The notes: generated from the sequence alone by a model not told the origin. A stretch of 64,000 bases of DNA from Planctomycetota bacterium (GCA_016872775.1 VGZA01000009.1:52218-116217); one strand, 5' to 3'; positions 8,895 through 20,199 are shown, counted from the first letter of the stretch. Numbers and translations: made by a program.

Positions 8895-10184
8895 ATGACC
8901 GAACAGAACGATCGATCGGAACCGGAGGGAACGCACGATCCCGTGGGGGCGTTTCGCGTCGCTGCGTTTCGCTGGTTCTTCGCCGGCAACTTGATCTTCA
9001 TGTTGGGAACGAACTTTCAAGCGGCGGTGATCGCCTGGGAGCTCTACGAACGGACCGGACTGTTACTGCATCAAGCCTACCTGGGGCTGGTGCAAGTGAT
9101 TCCCGTGATCCTGTTGGCGATTCCGGTCGGGCAGCTCGTCGATCGCGTCGATCGGAGATGGTTTGTCGGTTTGTCGCTGCTGCTGTTCTTGTCGACTTCG
9201 CTCGCACTGGCGGTGATCTCGCTGACGCAGGCGCCGATCTGGACGATTTTCAGCTGCGTGCTGGCGAACGGAGTTGCGCGGGTGATGCAGCAACCGGCCA
9301 AGGCGTCGATGCTTCCGCACCTGGTGCCACGCGATCAGTTCGCCAATGCGGTTTCCTGGAGTTCGACCGGATTCCAGCTCTCGCTGGTCGCCGGACCGGC
9401 GGCGGCCGGATTTTTGTTGCTTTGGGCACGCGCGTTCTGGGCGTACCTGATCGCCATCGCGGTGGCGATTTTCTTTCTCTTCGCACTCACCCGTCTTCCC
9501 GGCCAACCGAAGCGCCAGGCGCTGGAGCCGTTGACCGCGCGGTCCCTGCTGGCCGGTATCGCTTTTCTGCTGCGAACGCCGCTGGTATTTGGCGCGATTA
9601 CGCTCGATATGTTCGCCGTGCTGCTCGGCGGCGCGACCGCATTGCTCCCGGCCTATTCGTCGCCGGAGATCCTCGACGTCGGACCGACCGGCTACGGGTG
9701 GCTGCGCGCCGCGCCCGGTATCGGCGCGATTCTGATGTCGCTGGTCCTTACCAGCCTGCCGCCACTGCGCCGCGCGGGTAGGGCCTTGCTGATGTCGGTG
9801 GCGGTTTTCGGCGTGGCCACGATCGGTTTCGGGTTGTCGCGCAGCTTTCACATCTCCCTGGCGATGCTGTTGACGCTCGGCGCTTTTGACATGGTCAGCG
9901 TGATCATCCGCCACACGTTGATTCAGCTCTGGACCCCCGACGAAATGCGCGGAAGAGTCTCGGCCGTCAATGGGATGTTCATCTCGGTTTCCAATGAGCT
10001 GGGGAGTTTCGAGTCCGGTTTTGTGGCGCACCTGTTTTCCCGGGAGGACGACAAAGCGTTCGGGCCGACGGTGGCGGCGGTCAGCGGTGGCGTGGGAACG
10101 TTGCTGGTGGTGGCGCTGATGGCGATGCTCAACCCTCAGCTTCGACGCCATGGACGACTGGATCAGGGTCCGCAGAATCGTTGA
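8895..10184 (+). CDS. MFS transporter (EntS/DHA3-like)
   Basis: 429 residues with about 12 hydrophobic segments. The A-like loop GQLVDRVDRRW follows TM2, as in major facilitator proteins. The layout, including a variant of the PAxxAMLPHLVPRDQFANAVSW segment (here PAKASMLPHLVPRDQF), matches the enterobactin-exporter/DHA3 drug-efflux group. It probably exports a small molecule by proton antiport; the substrate is unknown. It lies directly after cdsA and ends about 45 bases before the convergent M81 gene. Confidence 0.85.
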   Translation: MTEQNDRSEPEGTHDPVGAFRVAAFRWFFAGNLIFMLGTNFQAAVIAWELYERTGLLLHQAYLGLVQVIPVILLAIPVGQLVDRVDRRWFVGLSLLLFLSTSLALAVISLTQAPIWTIFSCVLANGVARVMQQPAKASMLPHLVPRDQFANAVSWSSTGFQLSLVAGPAAAGFLLLWARAFWAYLIAIAVAIFFLFALTRLPGQPKRQALEPLTARSLLAGIAFLLRTPLVFGAITLDMFAVLLGGATALLPAYSSPEILDVGPTGYGWLRAAPGIGAILMSLVLTSLPPLRRAGRALLMSVAVFGVATIGFGLSRSFHISLAMLLTLGAFDMVSVIIRHTLIQLWTPDEMRGRVSAVNGMFISVSNELGSFESGFVAHLFSREDDKAFGPTVAAVSGGVGTLLVVALMAMLNPQLRRHGRLDQGPQNR

Positions 10185-10230
10185 TCGACCGCGGTGATCA
10201 GCGTCTCCGCCGCGCCGGGCCTTGCCACGT

Positions 10231-11718
10231 TCAGGGATACCACTCGAATTCATCCCAGGGCCAAAGCGGTCGCGGAATCCGGGAATAGGGGTAATGCCAG
10301 AATTCGGGGGGAGCACATCCCGGCGCGCTGACGCTGATGATCTCCGCCGCCTGCCGTTCATAGACCGCGCGAAACCCGCAGGGACTCTTGGCAACCACCA
10401 CCGACGCGGCATAGGGATCGAACCCGGCAGCCTGGAACAGTTCCGGTGCGAAGTGAGGTCCCGAACGCGCTGTCACGATCACCTTCACCGGACCGATCTC
10501 CAGCACCGCCGAACGTCCCATGTCGATGGACAGATTGCGGCCAAGATGCCCGTTCAATACGAACCGGGCGTCAAACAGGCCGGCGACGCGCGCGTCGATC
10601 GGGATCGACTTGCCGAACCGCGTGTCGCGGACTCCGCCGATCGTTCCCTGGAACCGCTGGTCGATGCCAAGCCGTTCCGCCTCCGCCACGATCGGAGCCG
10701 CAACGACCGTCGTCAGCACGGGGCGAGGCCAGTCGTATTTGAGCAATTCCTCCAACAGCCAGACGCTGTCTCCGGGCGCTCCCGAAGTCGTCGCGTCGGC
10801 CGGGTCGCTCAACACCACCAGACCATGCGTTTGCTGCCGGGCTCGAGCGACCGCTTGATCCAACGGCACCAGATCCGAAAGATATTCGCGGCGGCGCGAC
10901 CAGAGAGTATCGGCCAGTTCACGGGCCAGACTATCGGCTAGTTCGACCTGGCCGTCGGTGACGACCAGCGTGGCGGAGCCGAGATCCGGAATGTCGAGCC
11001 AGGGCTGGACCGTGGCGATACCCGCCGTCAGCACGCCGGGCCGTTGCTCCAATTCCTCGAGGCGTATTTTGAGTTCATGGCTGATCCCTGTCGGGGCCTG
11101 GGTATTGGCCCGTTCGACCGGATATACGGCGGGCACTTTGACGAAGGCCAATCGCGGCTGGGCGTTTTCCAGCAGGATGCGGCGGAGCAGTTCCGCGCCG
11201 CGCACGCCCGTTTCGAATACGTCGATATGCGGCGCGGTATGGTAAAGCACCAGGGCATCGGCGTTACGCGCCATGCGTTGCGTGATGTTGGCGTGCAGGT
11301 CGAGCGTTGCGACGAGCGGGATGGAGAGTCCAATTTTCTGGCGCACCCGTTCCAGGATTTCACCCTCGACGTCCGCGTGGCCGTCCGCCGACATGGCTCC
11401 ATGCAGCGCCAACAAGACGGCGTCCAGCGGCAGCAGCGGTTCCAGATGCTCCATGAACGCGCGGGCGAGCCAATCGAAAGTCGATTCGCTGGCAGGTCCG
11501 CTCGGCCAGGCCGGGAACCGCGCAATCCCAAGAATCTCAACGGCGATCGGCCACTTTCGTATCGCCTGAATGAACCCACCGAGTTCATTCGTGTGCTGCA
11601 TCTGCTCGATGAGCCCTGGGCCGCTGACAATCCCGAAGGCCTCAAAGTCAGCGCGAGTCGTTGCCAACGGATTAAATGTATTCGTTTCTTGCCAGATCTG
11701 GCCGATGGCGATTCGCAT
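10231..11718 (-). CDS. M81 family metallopeptidase (MlrC/microcystinase-like)
   Basis: 495 residues from the ATG at 11718, chosen because family members start at MRIAIGQIWQETNTF. DUF1485-type features are LALHGAMSADGHADVEGEIL and TLDLHANIT (metal-binding D-x-H), then ALVLYHTAPHIDVFETG. The C-terminal domain has LSDPADATTSGAPGDS. MlrC removes linearised microcystin fragments in sphingomonads; the planctomycete homologues have no proven substrate and are probably cytosolic Zn amidohydrolases. It is divergent from tRNA-Lys, 71 bases away. A second member of the family occurs at 39-40.6 kb. Confidence 0.85.
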   Translation of the reverse strand: MRIAIGQIWQETNTFNPLATTRADFEAFGIVSGPGLIEQMQHTNELGGFIQAIRKWPIAVEILGIARFPAWPSGPASESTFDWLARAFMEHLEPLLPLDAVLLALHGAMSADGHADVEGEILERVRQKIGLSIPLVATLDLHANITQRMARNADALVLYHTAPHIDVFETGVRGAELLRRILLENAQPRLAFVKVPAVYPVERANTQAPTGISHELKIRLEELEQRPGVLTAGIATVQPWLDIPDLGSATLVVTDGQVELADSLARELADTLWSRRREYLSDLVPLDQAVARARQQTHGLVVLSDPADATTSGAPGDSVWLLEELLKYDWPRPVLTTVVAAPIVAEAERLGIDQRFQGTIGGVRDTRFGKSIPIDARVAGLFDARFVLNGHLGRNLSIDMGRSAVLEIGPVKVIVTARSGPHFAPELFQAAGFDPYAASVVVAKSPCGFRAVYERQAAEIISVSAPGCAPPEFWHYPYSRIPRPLWPWDEFEWYP

Positions 11719-11789
11719 TTCTCGTACCCTTGACACTCTGGCGCACAAACGTGAGACTGGCCGCGTGGCCCCTTAACAGGGGTTCGCGT

Positions 11790-11862
<73 letters not shown>

Positions 11863-12118
11863 TTGGCTTGTGTACAAATTTTGTACAAATCTGAGTGCCG
11901 GGAAGTATGAGCCTCTGAACTCGTCGATGCAACCCGACTGTCTCGCGAACTTGCCCGGAACCGCCTGTATCTTTTATTCGTCACCGTAGCCTAACGCTAC
12001 GGAGGTCGCGTCGGCGAGATGGGAATCGTTCTCGCCTGCGGCGAGACCGGTCACGCCGTTGTCGGTGCGCAACCACTGCCGCTGGGAAAACAACTCTGGG
12101 TGCTCTTGACCGGCTTCG
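11863..12118. other. Intergenic region with short hairpins after tRNA-Lys
   Basis: No credible gene. It holds a near-palindromic direct repeat tgtacaaat-tt-tgtacaaat just after the tRNA. Two perfect 7-bp hairpins follow: 11984-12002 (ccgtagc/gctacgg) and 12030-12046 (tctcgcc/ggcgaga). The hairpins may end tRNA or DUF1501 transcripts or belong to a small structured RNA. Neither has a T tract. Confidence 0.35.
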
Positions 12119-13594
12119 TCAGGCCAGCAGTTCCGAAAGCAGCCGGCCGTGAATATCGGTAAGACGGAAGTCGCGGCCCTGAAATCGATACGTCAATCGC
12201 AGATGGTCGACACCCAGCAGCCGCAGGATCGTGGCATGCAGGTCGTGAACGTGGCAGGGCTGCTCCAGGACGTCGTAGCCGAAATCGTCCGTTTTTCCGA
12301 TCACGCGTCCGGCGGCGAATCCGCCTCCCGCCACCCAGCCGCTGAACGCTTTCATATGATGATCGCGCCCATAATTGTCGCGATTGCTTGATCCCTGTGC
12401 CATCGGCGTTCGCCCGAATTCACCACTCCAGACCACGATCGTGTCGTCCAGCAATCCGTGGGCACGCAGATCCTTGATCAGCGCGTAGCCGCCCCGGTCC
12501 GACTGGCGACATTGTCGTTCCAGTTCCGCGGGCAGATTATTGTGCTGATCCCAGTCGCGATGGTAGAGCTGTATGAACCGCACGCCGCGCTGCGCGAGCC
12601 GACGCGCGATCAGGCAGTTCCGCGCGAAGGAGCCCGACTGCCGGACATCCTCGCCGTACCAGTCCAGGACCGACTCCGGCTCGTTGGAAATGTCGATCAA
12701 TTCGGGGACCGACATCTGCATCCGGTACGCCATCTCGTATTGCTCGATCCGAGCAGCGATTTCGGGATCGCCGGTGCGTTCGAATCGGCGCTGATTCAGT
12801 TCCCGCATTCCGTCCAGTACGACTCGGCGAGCCTCGGCGTCGACGCCCGGCGGATTCGAAAGATATAGAATCGGATCGAACTGGTTGCGAAACTGCACCC
12901 CCTGATGCACGCTGGGCAGAAAACCACTTCCCCAATACCGCGTGTGCAGGTTCTGACCCTGGCCGATTCCCGAAACGAGCACCACAAAGGCGGGCAGGTT
13001 GCGATTTTCGCTCCCCAACCCGTACGACAGCCAGGCGCCCATCGTCGGCCGTCCCGGCTGGGGGCTGCCGGTCTGCATGAACGTAACGGCCGGGTCGTGG
13101 TTGATCGCGTCGGTTTGCAGCGAACGGATCACGGTAATCTCGTCGAGGATCTCGCTCGTCCAGGGCAGCAATTCGGAGATCTCGAGTCCTGCGTTTCCCC
13201 GCCGCTGGAAGCGGTACTTCGACCCCACGCAAACCAGCGGTTGGCCTTGGAGCTGCGCGACCCGTTGCCCTCGCGTGAGGCTCTCGGGCATCGGCATTCC
13301 GGAGAGTTCGTTGAGTTTCGGTTTCGGATCAAATAGGTCGAGTTGCGAAGGTCCTCCAGATTGGAACAGGAATATGATCCGCTTGGCGCGTGGGGGAAAA
13401 TGCAGTGGCTGCACGGCACCGGAGCTGGCGGTGCCTGACGTGGAGAGGACGCCGGCGTCCCCTGAATTTCGGACATCATCCGCCCTAACCGCGTTGATTC
13501 CCGAATCACCACGCAGCAGCGAATCGAGCGCCATCGCACCGATCGCCAGCGAGCCCTGCCCCAGGAAAGCGCGGCGCGTTTCCGCAATGCTCAT
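12119..13594 (-). CDS. DUF1501 family protein (secreted, Tat-type signal)
   Basis: 491 residues with a twin-arginine-like leader, TRRAFLGQGSLAIGAMAL. The DUF1501 landmarks are RIIFLFQSGGPSQLDLFDPKP, RSLQTDAINHDPAVTFMQTG, VVWSGEFGRTPMAQG and the C-terminal LHATILRLLGVDHLRL. The fold is alkaline-phosphatase/sulfatase-like, but the activity is unknown. A very strong ribosome site (GGAGGAGGAA) lies 6 bases before the ATG. It follows the PSCyt1/DUF1553 gene by 34 bases; the two families are almost always paired in planctomycetes and are thought to act together in the periplasm. Confidence 0.92.
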   Translation of the reverse strand: MSIAETRRAFLGQGSLAIGAMALDSLLRGDSGINAVRADDVRNSGDAGVLSTSGTASSGAVQPLHFPPRAKRIIFLFQSGGPSQLDLFDPKPKLNELSGMPMPESLTRGQRVAQLQGQPLVCVGSKYRFQRRGNAGLEISELLPWTSEILDEITVIRSLQTDAINHDPAVTFMQTGSPQPGRPTMGAWLSYGLGSENRNLPAFVVLVSGIGQGQNLHTRYWGSGFLPSVHQGVQFRNQFDPILYLSNPPGVDAEARRVVLDGMRELNQRRFERTGDPEIAARIEQYEMAYRMQMSVPELIDISNEPESVLDWYGEDVRQSGSFARNCLIARRLAQRGVRFIQLYHRDWDQHNNLPAELERQCRQSDRGGYALIKDLRAHGLLDDTIVVWSGEFGRTPMAQGSSNRDNYGRDHHMKAFSGWVAGGGFAAGRVIGKTDDFGYDVLEQPCHVHDLHATILRLLGVDHLRLTYRFQGRDFRLTDIHGRLLSELLA

Positions 13595-13628
13595 CGAAAA
13601 TTCCTCCTCCGCCCGGGCGTCCGGAATT

Positions 13629-16600
13629 TCATTCTCTGCTCAGGGCCTCGTCGAGATTCATCAACGACTGGCAGACGCCGGTCCAGGCTGCCAGTTCCGT
13701 GATCTCCAGACCCGCCACGCGCGGATACTCCCCAACCTGCGTGATCGCCATGGCATCGGCGAGGTGCGCGCGGTAGTGGTCGAGCAAACGCGTCCAGGTG
13801 TCGCGCAAAACGCCGCGTTCCGTCGCCTCGGGGTCGCGCCCCAGCAAGGCACGCGTCGCCACCGTCAACCGCAATTCGAAATCGTCGGGATGATCGAGCA
13901 GGATCTGCTGCCCGAGCACGCGTGCGGCCTCGACAAACGTCGGGTCGTTCAACAACACCAGCGCCTGCAGCGGCGTGTTGGTCACAGGGCGCTGGGCGAC
14001 GCAGACTTCGCGATTAGGTGCGTCGAACAGCGCGAACATCGGATAATGAATCGACCGTTTCCAGAAGGTGTACAATCCGCGACGGTACAGATTTTCGCCG
14101 TGGTCCTGCTGGTAGGCGCGATCGGGTTGATCGCCGTAGGCCATTTCCCTCCACAAGTCGCCGGGCTGGTACGGTTTGACACTGGGTCCTCCGACGCGAC
14201 GCACCAACAGGCCGCTGGCGGCCAGTGCCTGATCGCGCAGCAGTTCGGCCGGCAGGCGGAATCGTGGTGCCCGGGCCAGCCAGCGATTTTCGGGATCGCG
14301 CTGCAATGCCTCGGGCGATACCGCCGAGGATTGCCTGTAGGCGCTGCTGAGCGTCAGCCGGCGCACGATGCGTTTCATGTCCCAGCCGCTTTCGATGAAT
14401 TCCGCGGCAAGCCAGTCCAGCAGCTCGGGGTGCGATGGTGGCTCGCCGCGCACACCAAAATCATTCATCGTCCGCGTCAGGCCCTGTCCGAAAACCTGTT
14501 GCCAGAGCCGGTTCATGGCGACGCGGGCAGTAAGCGGATGGCGTCGATCGACAAGCCAGCGGGCCAGCGTCAGTCGATTCGCGCGGCCGCCATCGCTGAT
14601 CGTTCCCAGCACACCCGGTACGCCGGGCTCGACCTGCTCGCCCGGCGCGCGGTAATCGCCGCGCACAAGGAGATGTGTCGGGCGCGGCGTCGTGACCTCA
14701 CCCATGATCCTCAGTTTCGGAATCGACCGTTCCAGCAGCTGCTGCTGCTGTTCGACCTCGGCCAGGCTGGCGGCCAGATCAGCGATGCGCAGGTCGTACT
14801 GCGACAGGAACAGTCGGCGCAGCGCTCGGCGTTGCTCCGGCGTGCGTTGCGCATCCGGAATCCGCGCCAGTCGCATCGCCTCCTCGATGCGCTCGTCTTT
14901 TTCCTTTTCGCGCGTGGAAAAGTAAAATCCGTAGCCCCCCTGCAGGTTCACGATCTTGAGCAGGATCTGGTTCTCGCCCGGCTGCAACACGATCGGCACA
15001 CGATCCTGGTTCGGGGCCACGACGCGAACGAGGATATTCGAGTGCACCAGCTTGCCATTAACCCAGGCCTTAATGCCATCGTCGCTGCCTAGGTACAACG
15101 TCATCGGCTGGCGGCGATCGACGCGAACGGTGCGGAACAAATAGGTGGCACACTTGTCGCCCGCCAGGTAATGCGCTTTCCCGTCAACCCACTCCGGCTT
15201 CGGTTGCCAGCGGAGTTTCCCGTCTTCGTATTCCATCCCCAGGTCGATCTGCCGTTCGGGAGGGTAGGCATGATCGAACGGCTGGCTGCCGGCGACTTCC
15301 GTGAAAGGCCCGATCGCCTGCCACGGTGAAAGTTGGGCCGAGTTGTATTGACCGCTGGCCAGTTGGCTCTCCCAGTCGGCCTGGCTCCCGTCAAGTTCCG
15401 CGTTCGGTTCCGCCAGGCGAACGTCCAACTGCCGCGCCAGATCCTGATACAGCCGGTGCAGCTCTTCGCGACGAACGAGTTGTCCTTCGTCGGGCGTGGC
15501 CAGGATCGGCGGCGCGTCATTGCCGCGGAACAGGATCTCTTCGGGAACCTGGTTGAAAAATGCGAACAGCTGGTAGTACTCGCGCGTGGTAAACGGATCG
15601 TATTTGTGGTCATGGCATTCCGCGCACTGCAGCGTCACGCCCAGCCAGGTCGTCGCCGTGGTGTTGACGCGGTCCACCGCGTACTTCGCCTGGTACTCGG
15701 AGGCGTCGGCGCCCCCTTCGGAACTGGTGGGCCCCAGCCGGTGAAAGGCACTGCCGATCCGCTGCTCGATCGATGCCTCGGGCAACAGATCGCCGGCCAG
15801 TTGCTCGATCGAAAACTGATCGAACGGTTTGCCTTGATTGAAGGAACGAATGACGTAGTCGCGGTACTGATGGATGACGCGCGGCGTGTCGTCGTGATAG
15901 CCGTCGGAATCTCCGTAGCGTGCCAGGTCAAGCCAGGGAACGGCCATTCGTTCGCCATAGTGGGGCGAAGCAAGCAGGCGATCGATGGTTCGCTCGAAGC
16001 GATCGTCGTTGGCGGAGAGATCGGCCTCGCGGTCGTCAGCCAGCCGCAGGTCGTCCGCCGGAGGCAGCCCGGTCAAATCGAGTGCGGCTCGGCGGAGCAG
16101 CACTGCATCGGGGGCGGGCGGCGAAGGGCGCAGCTTTGCTTCGCGCATCGACTCCAGCAGAACGACGTCGATCGGGTTTTTCGGCCAGAGCGAGTCGGTT
16201 GGAGAGGGAGCGGGCACCGGGCGCTCGACCGGCTGAAACGCCCAATGTTGCGGCCAGGCGGCGCCGCCATCAATCCAGCGCCGGATTGTCGCGATCTGCG
16301 CTTGGCTCGGTTTCTTGCCGGATTCCGGAGGGGGCATCACGAACTCGGGGTCGGTCGACACGATCCGCGCGACAAGCTGACTCCCGGCGGCGTTGCCCGG
16401 CCGAATGGCATCTGCATGCCGCAGGGCGGCCGGACTGTCGAGTCGCAACTCGGCCTTTCGATCCCGCACATCGGGACCGTGGCAAGCCAAGCAGTATTCG
16501 GCGAAGATCGGGCGAACATCGCGCTGAAAATCGATCGGCGACGGTTGGCCCCGGCCAGGCTCCTCGGCAGCGCTGGGACCGGCATGGAGCAGTACGGTAG

Positions 16601-16652
16601 CGAGCACGATTCGTGTCGACAATACTCGAGTAACGCGCCGTTTAAAATTCAT
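13629..16652 (-). CDS. PSCyt1-DUF1549-DUF1553 (PSD1) secreted cytochrome-like protein
   Basis: 1007 residues from the ATG at 16652, which overlaps the end of the ATPase gene by 11 bases. The open frame extends further upstream inside that gene but lacks a signal peptide. The leader is cleaved near residue 29. The planctomycete cytochrome C domain has C54-L-A-C-H58. DUF1549 follows (about 165-370), then an inserted beta-sandwich-like segment (about 530-640, [18 protein letters not shown], as in PA14/carbohydrate-binding modules). DUF1553 ends the protein (about 700-1000). The catalytic role is unknown; secreted haem proteins of this type are suspected in polysaccharide breakdown. It is paired with the DUF1501 gene just downstream. 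Confidence 0.9.
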   Translation of the reverse strand: MNFKRRVTRVLSTRIVLATVLLHAGPSAAEEPGRGQPSPIDFQRDVRPIFAEYCLACHGPDVRDRKAELRLDSPAALRHADAIRPGNAAGSQLVARIVSTDPEFVMPPPESGKKPSQAQIATIRRWIDGGAAWPQHWAFQPVERPVPAPSPTDSLWPKNPIDVVLLESMREAKLRPSPPAPDAVLLRRAALDLTGLPPADDLRLADDREADLSANDDRFERTIDRLLASPHYGERMAVPWLDLARYGDSDGYHDDTPRVIHQYRDYVIRSFNQGKPFDQFSIEQLAGDLLPEASIEQRIGSAFHRLGPTSSEGGADASEYQAKYAVDRVNTTATTWLGVTLQCAECHDHKYDPFTTREYYQLFAFFNQVPEEILFRGNDAPPILATPDEGQLVRREELHRLYQDLARQLDVRLAEPNAELDGSQADWESQLASGQYNSAQLSPWQAIGPFTEVAGSQPFDHAYPPERQIDLGMEYEDGKLRWQPKPEWVDGKAHYLAGDKCATYLFRTVRVDRRQPMTLYLGSDDGIKAWVNGKLVHSNILVRVVAPNQDRVPIVLQPGENQILLKIVNLQGGYGFYFSTREKEKDERIEEAMRLARIPDAQRTPEQRRALRRLFLSQYDLRIADLAASLAEVEQQQQLLERSIPKLRIMGEVTTPRPTHLLVRGDYRAPGEQVEPGVPGVLGTISDGGRANRLTLARWLVDRRHPLTARVAMNRLWQQVFGQGLTRTMNDFGVRGEPPSHPELLDWLAAEFIESGWDMKRIVRRLTLSSAYRQSSAVSPEALQRDPENRWLARAPRFRLPAELLRDQALAASGLLVRRVGGPSVKPYQPGDLWREMAYGDQPDRAYQQDHGENLYRRGLYTFWKRSIHYPMFALFDAPNREVCVAQRPVTNTPLQALVLLNDPTFVEAARVLGQQILLDHPDDFELRLTVATRALLGRDPEATERGVLRDTWTRLLDHYRAHLADAMAITQVGEYPRVAGLEITELAAWTGVCQSLMNLDEALSRE

Positions 16653-18048
16653 ACGAGATTCGGCCGTGATGTTGCGCCCGGGAGATCTTATCCATCGCGT
16701 GCAGTCCGGCCAGTACGAATTCCACACACGATGCCCGTATCGCCGGTTCCTGGGACGCATTGACTTCGAACGCCTTGTCCCAGACGGGCGGGACGCGCTG
16801 CAGCCGCTGCGCGTAATGCGTCGAGGGAAGCATATCGCCGACTTCGATCTTAACGCCGCGCGCGAACAGATTGGCCAGTTCCGCCAGTCCATGTTCCTGT
16901 ACATACTCATCGAATACGACCTTGATCGCCTCGGCGATCACCGCGTCGAGGACCTGCCGCTCAGACATCTGGTGGCTGCCCATCAGATCGAGCTCCAGTT
17001 TTCCCAGCGAGGATGACAGCAGGTGTGCCATGTCGGAGATGCGGGGTACGGCCGGCGATTCACCGAGTACCACGCTACGATGCAGCGCGCTGGCGACCAG
17101 GGTGCGGTAGTTGGCGATGCTGAAGCGGGCGCTGACGCCCGACTGCTGGTCGATGTACTTGGACTTGCGCGCCTGGATTGTTACCTGCTCGATGATCTCG
17201 CGCATGAAATAGGGAACGACGACGCGACCGTCGCGCGTGACATCGATCGCCGCTTCCTGCTCCATGATCTGAATTCCCAGATCGCGATCGCGGGGATAGT
17301 GCGTATGGATCACGGACCCGATGCGGTCTTTCAGCTGCGGGATCACTTTACCGCTTCGATTGAACGTCGAAGGATTGGCGGAGAACAGCAGCACGATGTC
17401 GAGGTCGAATTTGATCGGGTAGCCGCGGATCTGCACGTCGCGTTCTTCCAGAATATTGAACAGGCCGACCTGGACGAGCTCATCGAGTTCCGGGAGTTCG
17501 TTCATGGCGAAGATACCGCGATGCATCCTGGGGATGAGTCCGAAATGCAGAGCCTCCTCCGCCGACATGCTGACACCGCCGACCAGTCTGGCGGGGTCAA
17601 TTTCGCCGATGATGTCGGCGAACTTGGTGCCGGGCGCGAGGCGTTCCGCGTAGCGATCGGCGCGCTGCCACCAGCCGATCGGTACGTTTTCTTCCTCGTT
17701 GCTGGCGACGAATTCTCGACCGACGCGGCTGATCGGCCGGTAGGGATCGTCGTGGAGCGGCGCGCCCGGAATGTCGATGTACGGAATCGCCTCATCCAGG
17801 AACTGGACGATGGAACGCATGAGCCGGCTTTTGGCCTGCCCTTTCTCGCCGAGGAACAGCATGTCGTGTCCGGCCAGCAGGGCAATATTGATCTCCGGGA
17901 TCACCGTGTCCTGGTAGCCGATGATTCCCGGGAAAAGTTCTTCTCCGGCCGAGAGCGTACGCAGGAAATTCTCTCGGATTTCCTGTTTCACGCTGCGGGA
18001 AACCCAGCCGCTTTCGCGCAACTGGCGGAGGTTGGTCGGACGGTGCAT
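16642..18048 (-). CDS. ChlI/MoxR-like AAA+ ATPase
   Basis: 468 residues from the ATG at 18048, which has AGGA 6 bases upstream and starts [15 protein letters not shown] as homologues do. An ATG at 18078 would overlap the kinase stop as ATGA and is a second option. Walker A is GEKGQAKS at 67-74. The sequence resembles magnesium-chelatase subunit I ([43 protein letters not shown] sensor 1). Such ATPases remodel partners, usually a VWA protein encoded next door. None is adjacent here, which is unusual. It lies between the histidine kinase and the PSCyt1 gene. Confidence 0.83.
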   Translation of the reverse strand: MHRPTNLRQLRESGWVSRSVKQEIRENFLRTLSAGEELFPGIIGYQDTVIPEINIALLAGHDMLFLGEKGQAKSRLMRSIVQFLDEAIPYIDIPGAPLHDDPYRPISRVGREFVASNEEENVPIGWWQRADRYAERLAPGTKFADIIGEIDPARLVGGVSMSAEEALHFGLIPRMHRGIFAMNELPELDELVQVGLFNILEERDVQIRGYPIKFDLDIVLLFSANPSTFNRSGKVIPQLKDRIGSVIHTHYPRDRDLGIQIMEQEAAIDVTRDGRVVVPYFMREIIEQVTIQARKSKYIDQQSGVSARFSIANYRTLVASALHRSVVLGESPAVPRISDMAHLLSSSLGKLELDLMGSHQMSERQVLDAVIAEAIKVVFDEYVQEHGLAELANLFARGVKIEVGDMLPSTHYAQRLQRVPPVWDKAFEVNASQEPAIRASCVEFVLAGLHAMDKISRAQHHGRISYEF

Positions 18049-18074
18049 ACGAGTTCCTGAGGGTTGAGAGTCGA

Positions 18075-19547
18075 TCATTCGACGCGGGCTGCGCTGCGGA
18101 GCGGCTTCCGTAGTGCTTTACCATACAATATGCTGCGCTCGGGCACATCCGTGGTTGCCAGTGGCAGCATCACCGTCATTTCGGTTCCTTTTCCCGGCTG
18201 GCTGGTGGCGGTGATCGTGCCGCCGTGCATCTGAACGACCGATTCGCAGATGCTGAGTCCCAGTCCGGTGCCACGTGATTCGCCCTGCCGGGGGCGGGAG
18301 CGGTCACTACGGAAGAACCGCTCGAAGATATGCGGCAGATCATCCGCGGAGATGCCGCTGCCAGTATCCGTAACGCGCAGCTCCGCGCGTGAATGTTCCT
18401 CCTGCCGCGCGGTACTGACCGTGATCGTTCCGCCTTGCGGCGTGAACTTGATGGCATTTTCGACCAGATTGATGATGACCTGGCGAAGGTGCAGCCGGCT
18501 TCCCTCGACGACCAGCGAGTCGGATTGGTGGGCACGAAGTTGGATGCCGCGGTCTTCCGCTACCGGTGCGAACATTTCGATCGATTGCGACACGAGTTCG
18601 TTGAGTTCGACAAACTCGGCAGCGACGGTCAAACAGTCGGCTTCGGTTTCCGCCAGCAGCAGCAATTGCGACACCAGATTGGCGAGATTGGCGGTTTCGT
18701 CGAGCAGGCCTTCCAGCACCGACTGGTATTCCTCCGGCTTTCGATCCTCGTTCAGCGCGACTTCGACCGTGCTGCGAATCGCGGCCAGGGGCGAGCGGAG
18801 TTCGTGGGCCGCGTTGGCGAGGAAATCACGTTTGGTCTCCAGGTATTGGGCGATCCGGTCGAGCAGCTTGTTGACCTGCTGTGCCAGCTGGTCCAGTTCG
18901 TCGCTCGTCCCTCGCACGGGCAGCCGTTCGCTCAGTTGGGCCGGGCGCAGCAAAGCGGTGGTATGGATCATCGCGGCGAAGGGATGGGTCGCCCGGCCGG
19001 CAAGCCAGTATCCGCACAGCGGAGCGACCATCACCAGGCCCAGGCAGATCAACATTGCGTTTCGGTCGATCAGCGACATGTCCTGCTGGATCGGCGTCAG
19101 GGACGATCCGACCAGCACCGTCAAACTGCCGCGTTCGTATCGATCCTGCACGACGCGATAGCTTCCGACGGAGATCGGTAATCGATTCCGCGAAAGCCGC
19201 ATCTGCCCGGACAGTTCCGGTGCGCCGTTGCTCGACCACTTCCCGCCGCTCCCGTCGAAATCCGAAAGGCGCACGAACCAGCCGTGCAGCTCGTGCGCCT
19301 GCGCTTTGCGATTCAGCGCTTCCAGTACCTGCGGATCGTCGGCGCGGCTGCCGGCGTCCAGCGACAGCGCCAGCTCGCGAATATCCTCGACCAACACCTG
19401 GTCAAGTTCCGACATCAGCGCGAAGCGCAGACTCTCCCGCAAGACAAACAGCGTCCCCATCGACGCCAGAATCACGACGCTGGCGTTCCAGACCGCCAGC
19501 CGAAAGCGGATGGTCTTGGTGAAGTACCTATTTCGCGCGAATAACAT
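18075..19547 (-). CDS. Sensor histidine kinase (two TM, HAMP)
   Basis: 490 residues from the ATG at 19547 (GTG at 19559 possible). TM1 lies near residues 15-35. A periplasmic sensor domain of about 130 residues follows, then TM2 near 165-185 and a HAMP linker ([24 protein letters not shown]). The HisKA box is [19 protein letters not shown] with H248. The HATPase has the N box ([14 protein letters not shown]), DTGSGIS, and [18 protein letters not shown]. It overlaps the response regulator gene by 20 bases, so the two are translationally coupled. The layout is EnvZ/CusS-like. The signal is unknown; its position opposite the inorganic-carbon operon is suggestive only. Confidence 0.92.
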   Translation of the reverse strand: MLFARNRYFTKTIRFRLAVWNASVVILASMGTLFVLRESLRFALMSELDQVLVEDIRELALSLDAGSRADDPQVLEALNRKAQAHELHGWFVRLSDFDGSGGKWSSNGAPELSGQMRLSRNRLPISVGSYRVVQDRYERGSLTVLVGSSLTPIQQDMSLIDRNAMLICLGLVMVAPLCGYWLAGRATHPFAAMIHTTALLRPAQLSERLPVRGTSDELDQLAQQVNKLLDRIAQYLETKRDFLANAAHELRSPLAAIRSTVEVALNEDRKPEEYQSVLEGLLDETANLANLVSQLLLLAETEADCLTVAAEFVELNELVSQSIEMFAPVAEDRGIQLRAHQSDSLVVEGSRLHLRQVIINLVENAIKFTPQGGTITVSTARQEEHSRAELRVTDTGSGISADDLPHIFERFFRSDRSRPRQGESRGTGLGLSICESVVQMHGGTITATSQPGKGTEMTVMLPLATTDVPERSILYGKALRKPLRSAARVE

Positions 19548-20199
19548 AGCCTCGACCACGGATTGTCTGTATCAGCGGCTCGCTGAATCCGCGATCGATT
19601 TTACCACGCAAACGGTTGATGTGGACCTCGATGACATTGGTCACACCTTCCCAATCCGCTTCCCAGAGATGTTCGCAGAGCATTTTTCGGGTCACGACCT
19701 GGCCCGAATACCGCATCAGAAACTCCAGCATGCTGAACTCCGTCGGCGTCAGTTCAATTTCCTTGCCGTCACGGGTAACACGCCGCGTTGCCAGGTCCAG
19801 TCTCAGGAGTCCGCTTTCCAGTAACTGGGAGGGGCGGTTCTGGGATCGCCGGCAGATGGCCTGCAGGCGCGCGGTCAGTTCGGAAAACGCGAAGGGCTTC
19901 GCCAGGTAGTCGTCGGCGCCGGCATGCAGGCCAGCCACGCGGTCATCGACCGAACCTTTTGCCGTCAACACAAGGATCGGAGTTCCAATACCTTGCGAAC
20001 GCAGGCGGCCGAGGATTTCCATCCCCGGTAAGTCGGGCAGCATCAGGTCGAGAATGACCACGTCAAACTGCTGGCTCGACGCCAGATCGAGGCCGCGGCC
20101 CCCGTCACGGACCCAGTTACAGTTGTGGCCCGATTCTTCGAGTCCTTGACGGAGCGACTTGCCAAGTGCGGCGTCGTCCTCGACCAACAGCAGATCCAT
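19528..20199 (-). CDS. OmpR/PhoB-family response regulator
   Basis: 223 residues from the ATG at 20199, with GGAG 9 bases upstream. The receiver domain (1-118) has acidic pocket E7-D8-D9, phosphoacceptor D51 (VVILDLMLPDLPGME) and K103-region switch TAKGS. A winged-helix DNA-binding domain follows (about 128-222), with LTPTEFSMLEFLMRY and VEVHINRLRGKID-type recognition (VIEVHINRLRGKI). It is first in the leftward operon. Its promoter lies in the 300-base gap shared with the divergent sulP-type gene, so it may bind there and control both directions. Confidence 0.93.
   Translation of the reverse strand: MDLLLVEDDAALGKSLRQGLEESGHNCNWVRDGGRGLDLASSQQFDVVILDLMLPDLPGMEILGRLRSQGIGTPILVLTAKGSVDDRVAGLHAGADDYLAKPFAFSELTARLQAICRRSQNRPSQLLESGLLRLDLATRRVTRDGKEIELTPTEFSMLEFLMRYSGQVVTRKMLCEHLWEADWEGVTNVIEVHINRLRGKIDRGFSEPLIQTIRGRGYVIRAK

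Noticed and set aside
12999..15092. Forward open frame of 697 codons antisense to the DUF1501 and PSD1 genes
   Set aside because: It is a shadow frame of high-GC genes: it spans two real genes, has no family features and its composition follows codon positions of the opposite strand.
15333..16763. Long forward frame antisense to the first PSD1 gene
   Set aside because: Same cause; the opposite strand carries a clear CxxCH haem protein with a signal peptide.
16642..18048. Bacteriochlorophyll magnesium chelatase
   Set aside because: ChlI-like ATPases are widespread; no ChlD, ChlH or other pigment genes are in the window.
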